From Candidatus Woesearchaeota archaeon (GTDB lineage: Archaea; Nanobdellota; Nanobdellia; Woesearchaeales; ARS49), in assembly GCA_016203395.1 (NCBI GenBank), contig JACQMV010000008.1, positions 1 through 44,975 on the forward strand: DNA of 44,975 nucleotides. Reading direction: 5' to 3'. Each line of letters starts with the position of its first letter. Position 1 is the stretch's first letter. Shown here in pieces: positions 8,312-16,353 of this stretch. The translations under genes and the position numbers were made by a program. The notes under the pieces are model-generated. The model was given only the letters and a program-made list of their open reading frames with translations, searched no databases and had not been told where the DNA came from.

Positions 8312-10114
8312 TTAGTATTTGTTCACTAGTTTGAGCCGGGGATACACTCCTAAGCTTTTGAATTCGTCTAATATGAGTTTGAATGCATAGCTCATTTCAA
8401 CGTCGTTGATTTCTGCTGTTTCGCCGCATGTTGGGCACGTGCTTTTTTCTTTGAATGCATCGTATATTGCTATTACTCCACATTCTTCGCATACCGGCAC
8501 TACTGTTTTGTCTGAATCAAATCTTTCTTTCAAAAGCAATGCACTGCCGTGGGCTACGAATGTGTCTTTTTCCATCTCTCCTAATCTGAGTCCACCTTCT
8601 TTTGCTCTGCCTTCTGTTGGTTGTCTTGTAAGTAATTGTATTGGTCCTCTTGCTCTTGAGTGGATTTTGTTTGCTACCATGTGTTTTAGCTTTAGGTAAT
8701 ACATGTTTCCTACGAATATTCTGGCTTGCATTCTTCTTCCGGTTAATCCGTCATACATTGTTTCTGTGCCGTTTTCTGCAAAACCGAGTTCTAATAGTTC
8801 TTTTCTTATTTTTTCTTCTGGTTCGCAATCAAATATTGTTGCATCAACGTATCTTCCTGATATAGCGCCTACTTTTGCTCCTATGCTTTCTAAGAGGTGG
8901 GATACAGTCATTCTGCTTGGTATGCTGTGTGGGCTAAAGATTATGTCTGGGATTATTCCTGATGCAGTGAATGGCATGTCTTGTTCTGGCACTATGAGCC
9001 CTACAACTCCTTTTTGTCCGTGTCTTGAAACAAATTTGTCTCCAATTTCAGGAATTCTTTGGTCTCTTATTCTGACTTGCACTGTTTTGTTTCCTTCTTC
9101 GTTTTCGCTTATTAAGACAAAGTCTATTATGCCTTCTTCTCCGTGCTTGAGTGATACGCTGCTTTCTCTTTTTATATTGCTTGCGAGACTGTATTCTTCA
9201 AGGGATGACAGGAATCTTGGCGGGCTTACTTTTCCTATGACTACGTCTTCTTCTTTTACTTTTGCTTCTACAAATACTACTCCGTCGTTTTCAAGTAGTC
9301 GGTAGTCTTTTTCGCTTTTGTATCCTTTTACTTCTTTGTCAGGTATGCTTACTTTATCCATTAAGCCACCGCTGTATCTTAATTCTTCTACTATTACTGG
9401 TCGGAAATAAGTGCTTCTTCCTAGTCCTCTGTCAAGACTGCCTTTATTGAGTATGATTGCATCTTCTATGTTATATCCTTTATAGCTCATTATTGCAACA
9501 ATAACGTTTTGTCCTGCCGGGTGTTTGTCAAATTCTGATAAATCGTGCGCTATTGTTCTGACTATTGGGCTTTGTGGGTAATGCAGTAAGTTTACGTCCA
9601 TGTCCATTCTTACTGGGAAGTTTGCTGCGTAAAACCCTATGCTTTGTTTTTGGTTTTTTGCTCCAATGCTTAATCTTGCTCCTTGTGTGTAATTTCCATA
9701 AGGAACTAATGCAGTGACAAGCCCGAGCATTGTGAGTGGCGTGATTTCAAGGTGAGTGTGTTCGGGTGTTAGTTCTTTTTCATCAAATGCTACCAGCATG
9801 TTTTCTTCTTCAGCAGCATCCAGTAATTCTATAACTCCTTGTTTTATCATGTCTGTCCATGTTATTTCGTTTTTTTGTAATTGTTTTATGTGTTTGTCTG
9901 TGAGTAATGCCATTCCATCTCTGACTATTATCAATGGGCGTCTTACTCTGCCTTTGTCACTTTCTATTAGCACTTGATTCATTTCATGGTTGTAGTATAC
10001 ATTTACGTTTTGGCTTAATACGCCTTTTCTTCTTTCTTCTCTGACTTGTTTGGCAAATGCTTCTCCATTCTGTACTTCCCCAAAGTAGAGTCCGTTTAGG
10101 TATACATCAACCAT
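8312..10114 (-). CDS. rpoB1: DNA-directed RNA polymerase subunit B'
   Basis: SYKGYNIEDAIILNKGSLDRGLGRS, GDKFVSRHGQKGVVG, LRLGEMEKDTFVAHGSALLLKERF, C-terminal Zn ribbon CEECG...CPTCG. Confidence 0.98.
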   Translation of the reverse strand: MVDVYLNGLYFGEVQNGEAFAKQVREERRKGVLSQNVNVYYNHEMNQVLIESDKGRVRRPLIIVRDGMALLTDKHIKQLQKNEITWTDMIKQGVIELLDAAEEENMLVAFDEKELTPEHTHLEITPLTMLGLVTALVPYGNYTQGARLSIGAKNQKQSIGFYAANFPVRMDMDVNLLHYPQSPIVRTIAHDLSEFDKHPAGQNVIVAIMSYKGYNIEDAIILNKGSLDRGLGRSTYFRPVIVEELRYSGGLMDKVSIPDKEVKGYKSEKDYRLLENDGVVFVEAKVKEEDVVIGKVSPPRFLSSLEEYSLASNIKRESSVSLKHGEEGIIDFVLISENEEGNKTVQVRIRDQRIPEIGDKFVSRHGQKGVVGLIVPEQDMPFTASGIIPDIIFSPHSIPSRMTVSHLLESIGAKVGAISGRYVDATIFDCEPEEKIRKELLELGFAENGTETMYDGLTGRRMQARIFVGNMYYLKLKHMVANKIHSRARGPIQLLTRQPTEGRAKEGGLRLGEMEKDTFVAHGSALLLKERFDSDKTVVPVCEECGVIAIYDAFKEKSTCPTCGETAEINDVEMSYAFKLILDEFKSLGVYPRLKLVNKY

Positions 10115-11585
10115 TGGTCACTCCGAGATTTTTTATTATTTTTCGTACTTCGTTTATGTTAGATACTTCGCTTGTGCTTGCAAGTAATGCCAGGTTTTTT
10201 CTTAAGCCGATGTTTGTTCCTTCTGGTGTTTCTGAAGGGCATAATCTTCCAAGATGTGTTGAGTGTAGTTCTCTTGCTTCAAAATTTTCTTGGCTTGCGG
10301 ATAATGGAGACACTATTCGCTGGATGTGGCTTAAAACATTCAGATGATTTAGTCGTTGTATTCTTTGGCTGATTCCTTTTCTTCCGCCGACCCAATTGCC
10401 TGTTGCCATTGCACTGTACACTCTGCTTGTTAATAGTTTCTCTCTTATTATGACTTTTATGCTTGGGAATTTTCCTCTTTTTACTATTCTTTGGAAATTA
10501 TAAAGCATGTCATTGATGAATACTTTAAGGTTCATTCTGAAAAGGTCTGCAAGAAGGTCTCCTGACATTTTTATTCTTTTGTTTATATAATGGTCTTTGT
10601 CATCTGTCGTTATTCTTCCTTCGGCGCATTCTATGAATTTTCTTAGGTACTTGCATAGGTTGATAGCTTTTGCTAACCGGTCTTCTTTTTTCGTTCCAAC
10701 GTGTGGCAGAAGGTATCTGTCTAACAAGTCGTTCATCCTTTCCAGTCGGACATCTTTTGCTTGTGTTATTCCTATTTTTTTTGCTACATAGTCCATTGCC
10801 TGTTCTGCGTCTTTTATGCTAGCGTATTCAAATAGGTTTATGATTAGCTTGTCATAGTGTTTTTCTTTGCATACATTTTTTACTATTACTTCATCGCTCG
10901 TCATTCCGAGGGCTTTAATTATTGGGATTATTGGTACTCTTGTTACTCTTGTGAATGAAAGGTTGAACATTCCGTCCTTGAGGCATTCTATTGTATGCGG
11001 TATTTTGTAAGGACCTTGTTCAGAGAACAGTTTTCCTGTGAATTCTGATTGTCCTTTTGTTTTCTCTACGAGGAATTTATTGGGCGCAAGATCTTCTATT
11101 GATACGAGCACCCTTTCTGTTCCATTCACTATGAAGTATCCGCCTATATCATAAGGATCTTCGCCTTTTTCTATTAGTTCTTCTTTTGATAATCCTGATA
11201 ACCGGCAGTATTTGCTTTTTAGCATTATTGGTAAGCTGCCTATTTGTGTTTGGAATGTTTCTCTTTGAATCTCGTTTACGTGGCTGCTTATTTCTATGAA
11301 TATTGGTGCTGCGTAGGATAATTGTCTCAGTCGTGCTTCTTGTGGGTATATTGGTCTTTTGCTTCCGTCTGCTTCGGTTATTTCTGGTTTTGTCACCCAT
11401 ACTTTGTCTATTTTTATTTTGAATGATTCTACATTTGTTGGTATGATTGTTGGTAAGATTTCCTTGTTTTCTTCAAAAATAGCAGGAAGCTCTTTTTCAA
11501 CGAATGTGTTAAAGCTTTCTGTATCACTTTTTACAAAGCTGTTCTCCTGAAAGTATTTCGTTATCAATAGGTTTGCTGCTTTCAT
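10107..11585 (-). CDS. rpoB2: DNA-directed RNA polymerase subunit B''
   Basis: GGYFIVNGTERVLVSIEDLAPN, LHSTHLGRLCPSETPEGTNIGLRKNLAL; overlaps rpoB1. Confidence 0.98.
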   Translation of the reverse strand: MKAANLLITKYFQENSFVKSDTESFNTFVEKELPAIFEENKEILPTIIPTNVESFKIKIDKVWVTKPEITEADGSKRPIYPQEARLRQLSYAAPIFIEISSHVNEIQRETFQTQIGSLPIMLKSKYCRLSGLSKEELIEKGEDPYDIGGYFIVNGTERVLVSIEDLAPNKFLVEKTKGQSEFTGKLFSEQGPYKIPHTIECLKDGMFNLSFTRVTRVPIIPIIKALGMTSDEVIVKNVCKEKHYDKLIINLFEYASIKDAEQAMDYVAKKIGITQAKDVRLERMNDLLDRYLLPHVGTKKEDRLAKAINLCKYLRKFIECAEGRITTDDKDHYINKRIKMSGDLLADLFRMNLKVFINDMLYNFQRIVKRGKFPSIKVIIREKLLTSRVYSAMATGNWVGGRKGISQRIQRLNHLNVLSHIQRIVSPLSASQENFEARELHSTHLGRLCPSETPEGTNIGLRKNLALLASTSEVSNINEVRKIIKNLGVTNG

Positions 11586-11809
11586 GCGTTCACGACTCTT
11601 CTGTAAAACATGCTTTCCAGTGCTGTCGGGCTTGTTCTGGTTACTTTCACAACATCTCCTTCTTTTGCATCTAATTTCTGAATTGCCGGATCATTCATGA
11701 ATATTCTTGGAAGGTCTTTTGTGTCTATATTGTATTTCTCAAGTAGTTCTTTCTTCTCTTTCTCACTCAGCTTCGTATGCTTCGGCACTAATGCATGTTT
11801 GTTGTCCAT
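11582..11809 (-). CDS. rpoH: DNA-directed RNA polymerase subunit H
   Basis: 75 aa, LVPKHTKLSEKEKKELLEKYNI...LPRIFMNDPAIQKLDAKEGDVVKVTRTSPTA...YYRRVV-type RpoH sequence; first gene of the rpo operon. Confidence 0.95.
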   Translation of the reverse strand: MDNKHALVPKHTKLSEKEKKELLEKYNIDTKDLPRIFMNDPAIQKLDAKEGDVVKVTRTSPTALESMFYRRVVNA

Positions 11810-11823
11810 TTTGTGTGTAAATG

Positions 11824-11911
11824 CGGGGCGGACGGGATTTTCGTCTTTTGTTTCGAACCCGCAACCATCGGATTAAAAGTCCGATGCTCTACCAGGTTGA
11901 GCTACCGCCCC
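11824..11911 (-). tRNA. tRNA-Lys (anticodon TTT) with a predicted 14-nt intron in the T-loop (intron about 11838-11851)
   Basis: Minus strand GGGGCGGTAGCTCAACCTGGTAGAGCATCGGACTTTTAATCCGATGGTTGCGGGTTCGAA[ACAAAAGACGAAAA]TCCCGTCCGCCCCG; all four stems pair; removing 14 nt restores a canonical TTCGAAT loop. Confidence 0.88.
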
Positions 11912-12231
11912 ACTGCCACTCATACCTTTAACAGGCAGCGAATGACAATGAACAGGGTATACGGCACTCATGGCTTGAAACTATTATAATCCTAGTATTC
12001 CCTTTATAAACCTTACGGAAAACCGGGCTTAAAAGTCAAAAAAGCAAATCAGGTAAGTAAGCTCACACTAATAGTCATGTGCGAAAAACCTCCGGCATTT
12101 GCTAGTCCATGTCAAGATGCTGCAGGCAGATGTATGGCTCTTGCTAATTAACAAGAGTGACTTGCGTTAAGCTCACAGTCAGAGCACTAAATCCACAGGG
12201 CGAAACAATTAACACATTATTTGGATTATTC

Positions 12232-12324
12232 TATAGCGGAAGAAGTTAATAATCATATAAAAATAATAAATTCTTCCTCATATAGCAAACGAAACATATG
12301 CGAAAATTTACTTCGTTTGCTATA
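12232..12324 (+). repeat. Repeat family A copy 1 (double-hairpin, MITE-like)
   Basis: TATAGCGGAAGAAGTTAATAATCATATAAAAATAATAAATTCTTCC followed by TATAGCAAACGAA...TTCGTTTGCTATA (perfect stem); near-identical copies at 24.6, 35.6 and 39.8 kb. Similarity with copy 4 extends to about 12361. Confidence 0.8.
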
Positions 12325-12579
12325 TTTCGTATTAAGGACGAGCAGTTTCTGAGCATGTTCAATCCCAAGAAATACAATGCATTTCTGGGCACAGGAATTG
12401 TGCCGCAATTCCTTGTGAATCGCTCATCCAACGTTAGCAGGCGACTATTGACAAATCGCGCACTAACGCGGAGATTTAAACCTTGCGCGATTTCGTAATC
12501 CCTAGTAAAATCACTATCGCGTTCATAACTTGCCCTAAGGCACTTGCAGAATAAAACTAAATACGTACTGAAATAGCGG

Positions 12580-12831
12580 TTACTTATAGATATTCTTTCT
12601 ATGCCCGACTTTTAAGATTTGTATTATACCTTGTTCAATGGAAAAAATAATCCTGTAATCTCCGACTCTTAGTCTGAAATCCTCGCATCCTTTTAGTTTT
12701 TTTATGTCTTTGGAAAAGATGCTTTCAGATAATTCATCAATTTTTTTAAGAATTCTTCGCGAGATGATTGGTTCAAGTTTGTTTAGCGAATCATGCGCCT
12801 TTTCGTCCCAGAGAACCTTAAAGGCAGTCAT
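12580..12831 (-). CDS. RelE/ParE-family toxin
   Basis: 83 aa FKVLWDEKAHDSLNKLEPIISRRILKKIDEL...IKKLKGCEDFRLRVGDYRIIFSIEQGIIQILKVGHRKNIY, classic RelE core and C-terminus. Confidence 0.88.
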   Translation of the reverse strand: MTAFKVLWDEKAHDSLNKLEPIISRRILKKIDELSESIFSKDIKKLKGCEDFRLRVGDYRIIFSIEQGIIQILKVGHRKNIYK

Positions 12832-12952
12832 TCCACCGGCGTCCTCACTATCGGTTCGTCCACCAGCTCTATTCGGCAGTCAAGAACCGCAATGCAGCAT
12901 CGTGGTTGAATTATAATGCTTTCGTCTATTGACGGGGGATTATTGACTGGCA

Positions 12953-13171
12953 TTACACTCCCGCCATTTTTTTGACTTCCTCATGAGTTACGAATTTTCC
13001 AGCTCTTATCCTCTTTCTTGCTTCTTCTATTTCGGTTTTTGTTTTTTCATTTAACTCTAAGTCATCTTCTATCATTCTTTCAATTATGTCATTATATGTT
13101 TCTCTTTCCATCATCTTCATTCTATCTAAAACCGATTTAGTATTGTCTGAAATCTGTATTGTCGTAGGCAT
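12953..13171 (-). CDS. RHH-like antitoxin partner of the RelE toxin
   Basis: 72 aa MPTTIQISDNTKSVLDRMKMMERETYNDIIERMIEDDLELNEKTKTEIEEARKRIRAGKFVTHEEVKKMAGV; upstream of the RelE gene on the same strand. Confidence 0.78.
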   Translation of the reverse strand: MPTTIQISDNTKSVLDRMKMMERETYNDIIERMIEDDLELNEKTKTEIEEARKRIRAGKFVTHEEVKKMAGV

Positions 13172-13471
13172 CTTATAACTCCTTATAACTAATCATAGAC
13201 ACCCATATTATTAAAACCTTTCGGTTTTGCGTACGTATTTAGTGTTATTGTACTTGTCTAATAGCGCGATTTTGACAAGAGAAAGTTATGTTCCCCGCAG
13301 ATAAACGTCGCGTTAAAATCACGTCAATGATACGTACTTATACGTAGAATCACTTTCACAGCCCTGGCTCACCCTCAATAACATTCATCAGCAGACTTAA
13401 TACGTACTCTGCCCGAAAGGTTTATATACTTTAAATATATATGATATTTATACCGAGTATATAAAAGCAAA
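13172..13471. promoter_or_regulatory. Divergent promoter region of two toxin-antitoxin modules
   Basis: CCGAAAGGTTT(T/A)(A/T)A appears in both orientations (13213-13224 minus, 13413-13423 plus), resembling BRE+TATA facing each antitoxin gene. Confidence 0.55.
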
Positions 13472-13735
13472 ATGATACAAGCAATGATAGAGATTCCAAA
13501 CGAGGCAAACCAGATTTTAAACATAATCAAAGCCAGATATAACCTAAAAACCAAAAGCGAAGCTATTGCAAAAATAGTTATGGAATGCGGCGCCAACATC
13601 ATAGAACCGGAGTTGAGACCGGAGTATTTACAAAAGCTAAGAAAAATTGAAGAAGAAGGATATGGCGAAACTCTTAATTCTATCGAACAATTAAGGAAAA
13701 AGATAGAAAAGAGACAAAATGCCAGGAAAATATAA
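13472..13735 (+). CDS. DUF2683-like antitoxin
   Basis: 87 aa MIQAMIEIPNEANQILNIIKARYNLKTKSEAIAKIVMECGANIIEPELRPEYLQKLRKIEEEGYG...; overlaps the downstream RelE-like gene. Confidence 0.75.
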   Translation: MIQAMIEIPNEANQILNIIKARYNLKTKSEAIAKIVMECGANIIEPELRPEYLQKLRKIEEEGYGETLNSIEQLRKKIEKRQNARKI

Positions 13736-13994
13736 GACAAGCAAGGAATTTGACAGGATTCTTACCAAACTTCAAAAGAAAGACAAGCAGCTTTATGAAA
13801 ATCTTTTAAGCAAAATGACTGAAGTCCTGAACAATTCTGATATTGAGCATTACAAAAATTTAAGATACGATATGAAAGACTTCAAGAGGGTTCATATAGG
13901 GCATTTTGTTCTCGTCTTTAGATTCGACAAAATAAACGACACAATTTTCTTTTCGGATTTCGGTCATCACGACAACATTTACGGGAAATGCTGA
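13719..13994 (+). CDS. RelE-family toxin (second module)
   Basis: 91 aa KTSKEFDRILTKLQKKDKQLYENLLSKMTEVL...HYKNLRYDMKDFKRVHIGHFVLVFRFDKINDTIFFSDFGHHDNIYG; 17-nt overlap with the antitoxin gene. Confidence 0.82.
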   Translation: MPGKYKTSKEFDRILTKLQKKDKQLYENLLSKMTEVLNNSDIEHYKNLRYDMKDFKRVHIGHFVLVFRFDKINDTIFFSDFGHHDNIYGKC

Positions 13995-14265
13995 GAAAAT
14001 CCTGTTTCACTGTTTCCGCAACTGTTCTCTAAGGGCTTGATATAATCGTCCAAATTGTTCAAATACTTTTCAATACTCTCTATTCTCTCCAATTTTTTGG
14101 CAGAAGGGTTCTTATCCTGTTTCGCATCCTCAAGCTTCTTGCGCAACTCACTAACATAACCCTGCATCTTGGATAACTGCTTTTGCACTTGAGAAATATC
14201 ACAAATCCATTTTTTTGCAGCTCCTGCTTATAATTATTAAAAGGAGAGTTATTATTTTCCCTCAT
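13979..14265 (-). pseudogene. Small coiled-coil protein gene with an apparent frameshift at an A7 tract
   Basis: Two minus-strand frames join across CTGCAAAAAAATGG; one extra A would give MRENNNSPFNNYKQELQKKWICDISQVQKQLSKMQGYVSELRKKLEDAKQDKNPSAKKLERIESIEKYLNNLDDYIKPLENSCGNSETGFSQHFP. Confidence 0.4.
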
Positions 14266-14284
14266 CTAAAAAAGAGTAAGAGTG

Positions 14285-14517
14285 CAAGATGAGAATATCT
14301 TTCCACGCCATTGTGGCTTGATGAGTAGGTTGAAGGTATTTTGTTTTGTTGTCACACCAAGTCCTTACAATGCGCTCGCAACATGCTGCAACAAATTGTA
14401 TTGCTCAAGACAAATAAACAGTTGAGCACATTAAAGTTCACAATCAGAGCACAAGAACTGCTGATAAGTTATAACCTCATTTAAGGTAAGAATTAGCAAT
14501 GACTGCAAGACAAATGC
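14285..14517 (+). repeat. Repeat family B copy 2 (degenerate termini)
   Basis: CCATTGTGGCTTGATGAGTAGGTTGAAGGTATTTTGTTTTGTTGTCACACCAAG... to ...CTGATAAGTTATAACCTCATTTAAGGTAAGAATTAGCAATGACTGC; matches copies 4 and 5. Confidence 0.65.
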
Positions 14518-14641
14518 AGAATCAGTTAAGGTATGCTCTGGCAGGAGCAAGTTTTGCTATAGTGGAAGACGTGAATAATTTGATAAATGTTCGTTGTTAT
14601 AGGTTCACAAAGCTTAAATAAAAAAGGGGTTTTTTGTTGTT

Positions 14642-15559
14642 ATGCTTGATGCTATTCGTTCGTGGCCATTGCAGATTAAGAATGCGTTTTCTGTTTCGCT
14701 TAAGATTTCTGGCAGTCCTCTGGTTATTGCTGGTGTAGGTGGTTCTGGAATTGCAGGAGACATTATTGTCAGTGCTGTTGATAAGCTTCCGGTATTTGTT
14801 CATAAGAGTTATGGTCTTCCTGGCTGGATAAACAGTAACACGCTTGTTTTTGTTGTTTCGTATTCTGGAGATAGTGAGGAAGCAATTAGTTCTTATAAGC
14901 AGGCAAAAATGAAGAATTGCATGCTTGTGGTTTTTGCTTCTGGTGGTAAGTTAGAGCTGATGGCAATGAATGACTCTGTTGCGTTTGTTCGTTTGCCAAA
15001 AGGGCTTTCATCAAGAACTGCACTTCCGTCTATTCTTTTCAGCATGCTTTCAGTTCTTCAGTATAATAAGATAGTTGATGTTGCGCAGGATGTGAAAACG
15101 CTTTTTTCAGTTTTGCAGAGCAATGAATGGGAATTGAAAGCAAAGGAGATTGCTGATTGGCTAAAAGGAATCCCTGTCGTATATTCTGGCTCTTTGCTTG
15201 CTGGTGCTGCTTTGAGATGGCAGCATTCTTTTAATGAAAATGCAAAAATGTTCTGCCATTATAATACGGTTCCTGAAATGACGCATAACGAAATACAGGC
15301 ACTTTCCAAAGATAGTTATATAATTCTTCTCAGGACGAAAGAAGAGGAAGGTATTAAGAAACGGTTGGATTTTGTTAAGAATTTGGCAAAAGGTTCGCGC
15401 ATTCCTCTTGTTGAGATTCACATAAATGGCAGTCATTTAGTGAGTTTATGCACTGTTTTGTATCTTGGTGATTTAGTTGGTTTTTTTGTTGCAAAAGCAA
15501 AAAATATTAATCCTCTTGATTCTTCAGTTATTCAGGAGTTGAAAAAGGCGTTAAGATGA
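14642..15559 (+). CDS. Bifunctional phosphoglucose/phosphomannose isomerase
   Basis: 305 aa, GVGGSGIAGDII, VVSYSGDSEEAISSYKQAKMKN, QHSFNENAKMFCHYNTVPEMTHNEI are typical of the archaeal PGI/PMI SIS-domain family. Confidence 0.9.
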   Translation: MLDAIRSWPLQIKNAFSVSLKISGSPLVIAGVGGSGIAGDIIVSAVDKLPVFVHKSYGLPGWINSNTLVFVVSYSGDSEEAISSYKQAKMKNCMLVVFASGGKLELMAMNDSVAFVRLPKGLSSRTALPSILFSMLSVLQYNKIVDVAQDVKTLFSVLQSNEWELKAKEIADWLKGIPVVYSGSLLAGAALRWQHSFNENAKMFCHYNTVPEMTHNEIQALSKDSYIILLRTKEEEGIKKRLDFVKNLAKGSRIPLVEIHINGSHLVSLCTVLYLGDLVGFFVAKAKNINPLDSSVIQELKKALR

Positions 15560-16353
15560 ACGAGCTTATTCATTTTGTGGAAAGTGCGGTTGGTTTTGAG
15601 CTTAATGACAAACTAAAGCTTATCCTTTTTTCTTTATCCTGTAAAAAGGCGTGTTATTGCCAGTTAAGGATTAGTGCGGATAATCTTGATGAAAAACACC
15701 ATTTTGAAAAGCATCTTAAATTGCTTGGTTTTCCTTTTATTGTTTCAAAACCAAAACCGTATGAAGAAATAGTTAAGGTGAAAAAGCACTGGCTTGTTAT
15801 GGACATTAAAGGGATTTGGTATGGCTATGATGTTTTTCAGGATGATGGCGCAAAAAGGGCTTTTTTGAGGTATAAGCAGTTGCTGAAAAAAGGGCGGATT
15901 TCTTTAGCAGATCGTATTGGCGGAGGGCTTTACGGTTATCCTGTTTGTTGTACGAAAGCGTTTATTCATGGTAAGGCGGTTTTTTCTCCAAAAACAGCTT
16001 TTGTTGTTCATGGGCTATGTTCAGTGAATTGTCCTGCTTCCAAAAAGCAGAACCAAAAGAATATTTCTCTAATAAGAAAAAATGCTCCCGGATTTTACAG
16101 GGAATTTTCTAAACACCTTGTTGTTAATGCAGAGGTGGTTGTGGTTGAGAAGCTTCCTGAGAATGATTATGTTGCTTGCCTGAAAAGGATTAATGGAAAA
16201 TACGTATTGTTTCCTCTTGATGTTCGTCTTTATCCTGTTGGAACTGTACTTAAAGGTGTGTTAAGGACTAGATACAATCATGCTTCTTTTCGTCCTGAAC
16301 GGGCGTTTTTGCGCAGGATTCTTATAACCCGGCATTTGAGAGGTAGAATATGA
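15556..16353 (+). CDS. DUF483-like protein
   Basis: 265 aa with GGGLYGYPVCCTKAFIHG motif; 4-nt overlap with pgi/pmi and with the PIN gene. Confidence 0.5.
   Translation: MNELIHFVESAVGFELNDKLKLILFSLSCKKACYCQLRISADNLDEKHHFEKHLKLLGFPFIVSKPKPYEEIVKVKKHWLVMDIKGIWYGYDVFQDDGAKRAFLRYKQLLKKGRISLADRIGGGLYGYPVCCTKAFIHGKAVFSPKTAFVVHGLCSVNCPASKKQNQKNISLIRKNAPGFYREFSKHLVVNAEVVVVEKLPENDYVACLKRINGKYVLFPLDVRLYPVGTVLKGVLRTRYNHASFRPERAFLRRILITRHLRGRI

Noticed and set aside
8703-9305. 200-aa plus-strand ORF opposite rpoB1
   Set aside because: Antisense shadow of rpoB1.
12080-12215. Possible seventh family B copy
   Set aside because: Only short matches (GCGTTAAGCTCACAGTCAGAGCA) to family B; too weak to call without alignment.
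12246-12431. 61-aa ORF sharing sequence with the ORF at 39757-39951
   Set aside because: Similarity (LRNCSSLIR-IANEVNFRICFVCY-RKNLLFLYDY) is explained by family A repeat DNA, not by a protein family.
14563-14605. Possible extra half-copy of family A hairpin 1 (CTATAGTGGAAGACG...)
   Set aside because: Entry sequence matches but the stem does not pair convincingly.
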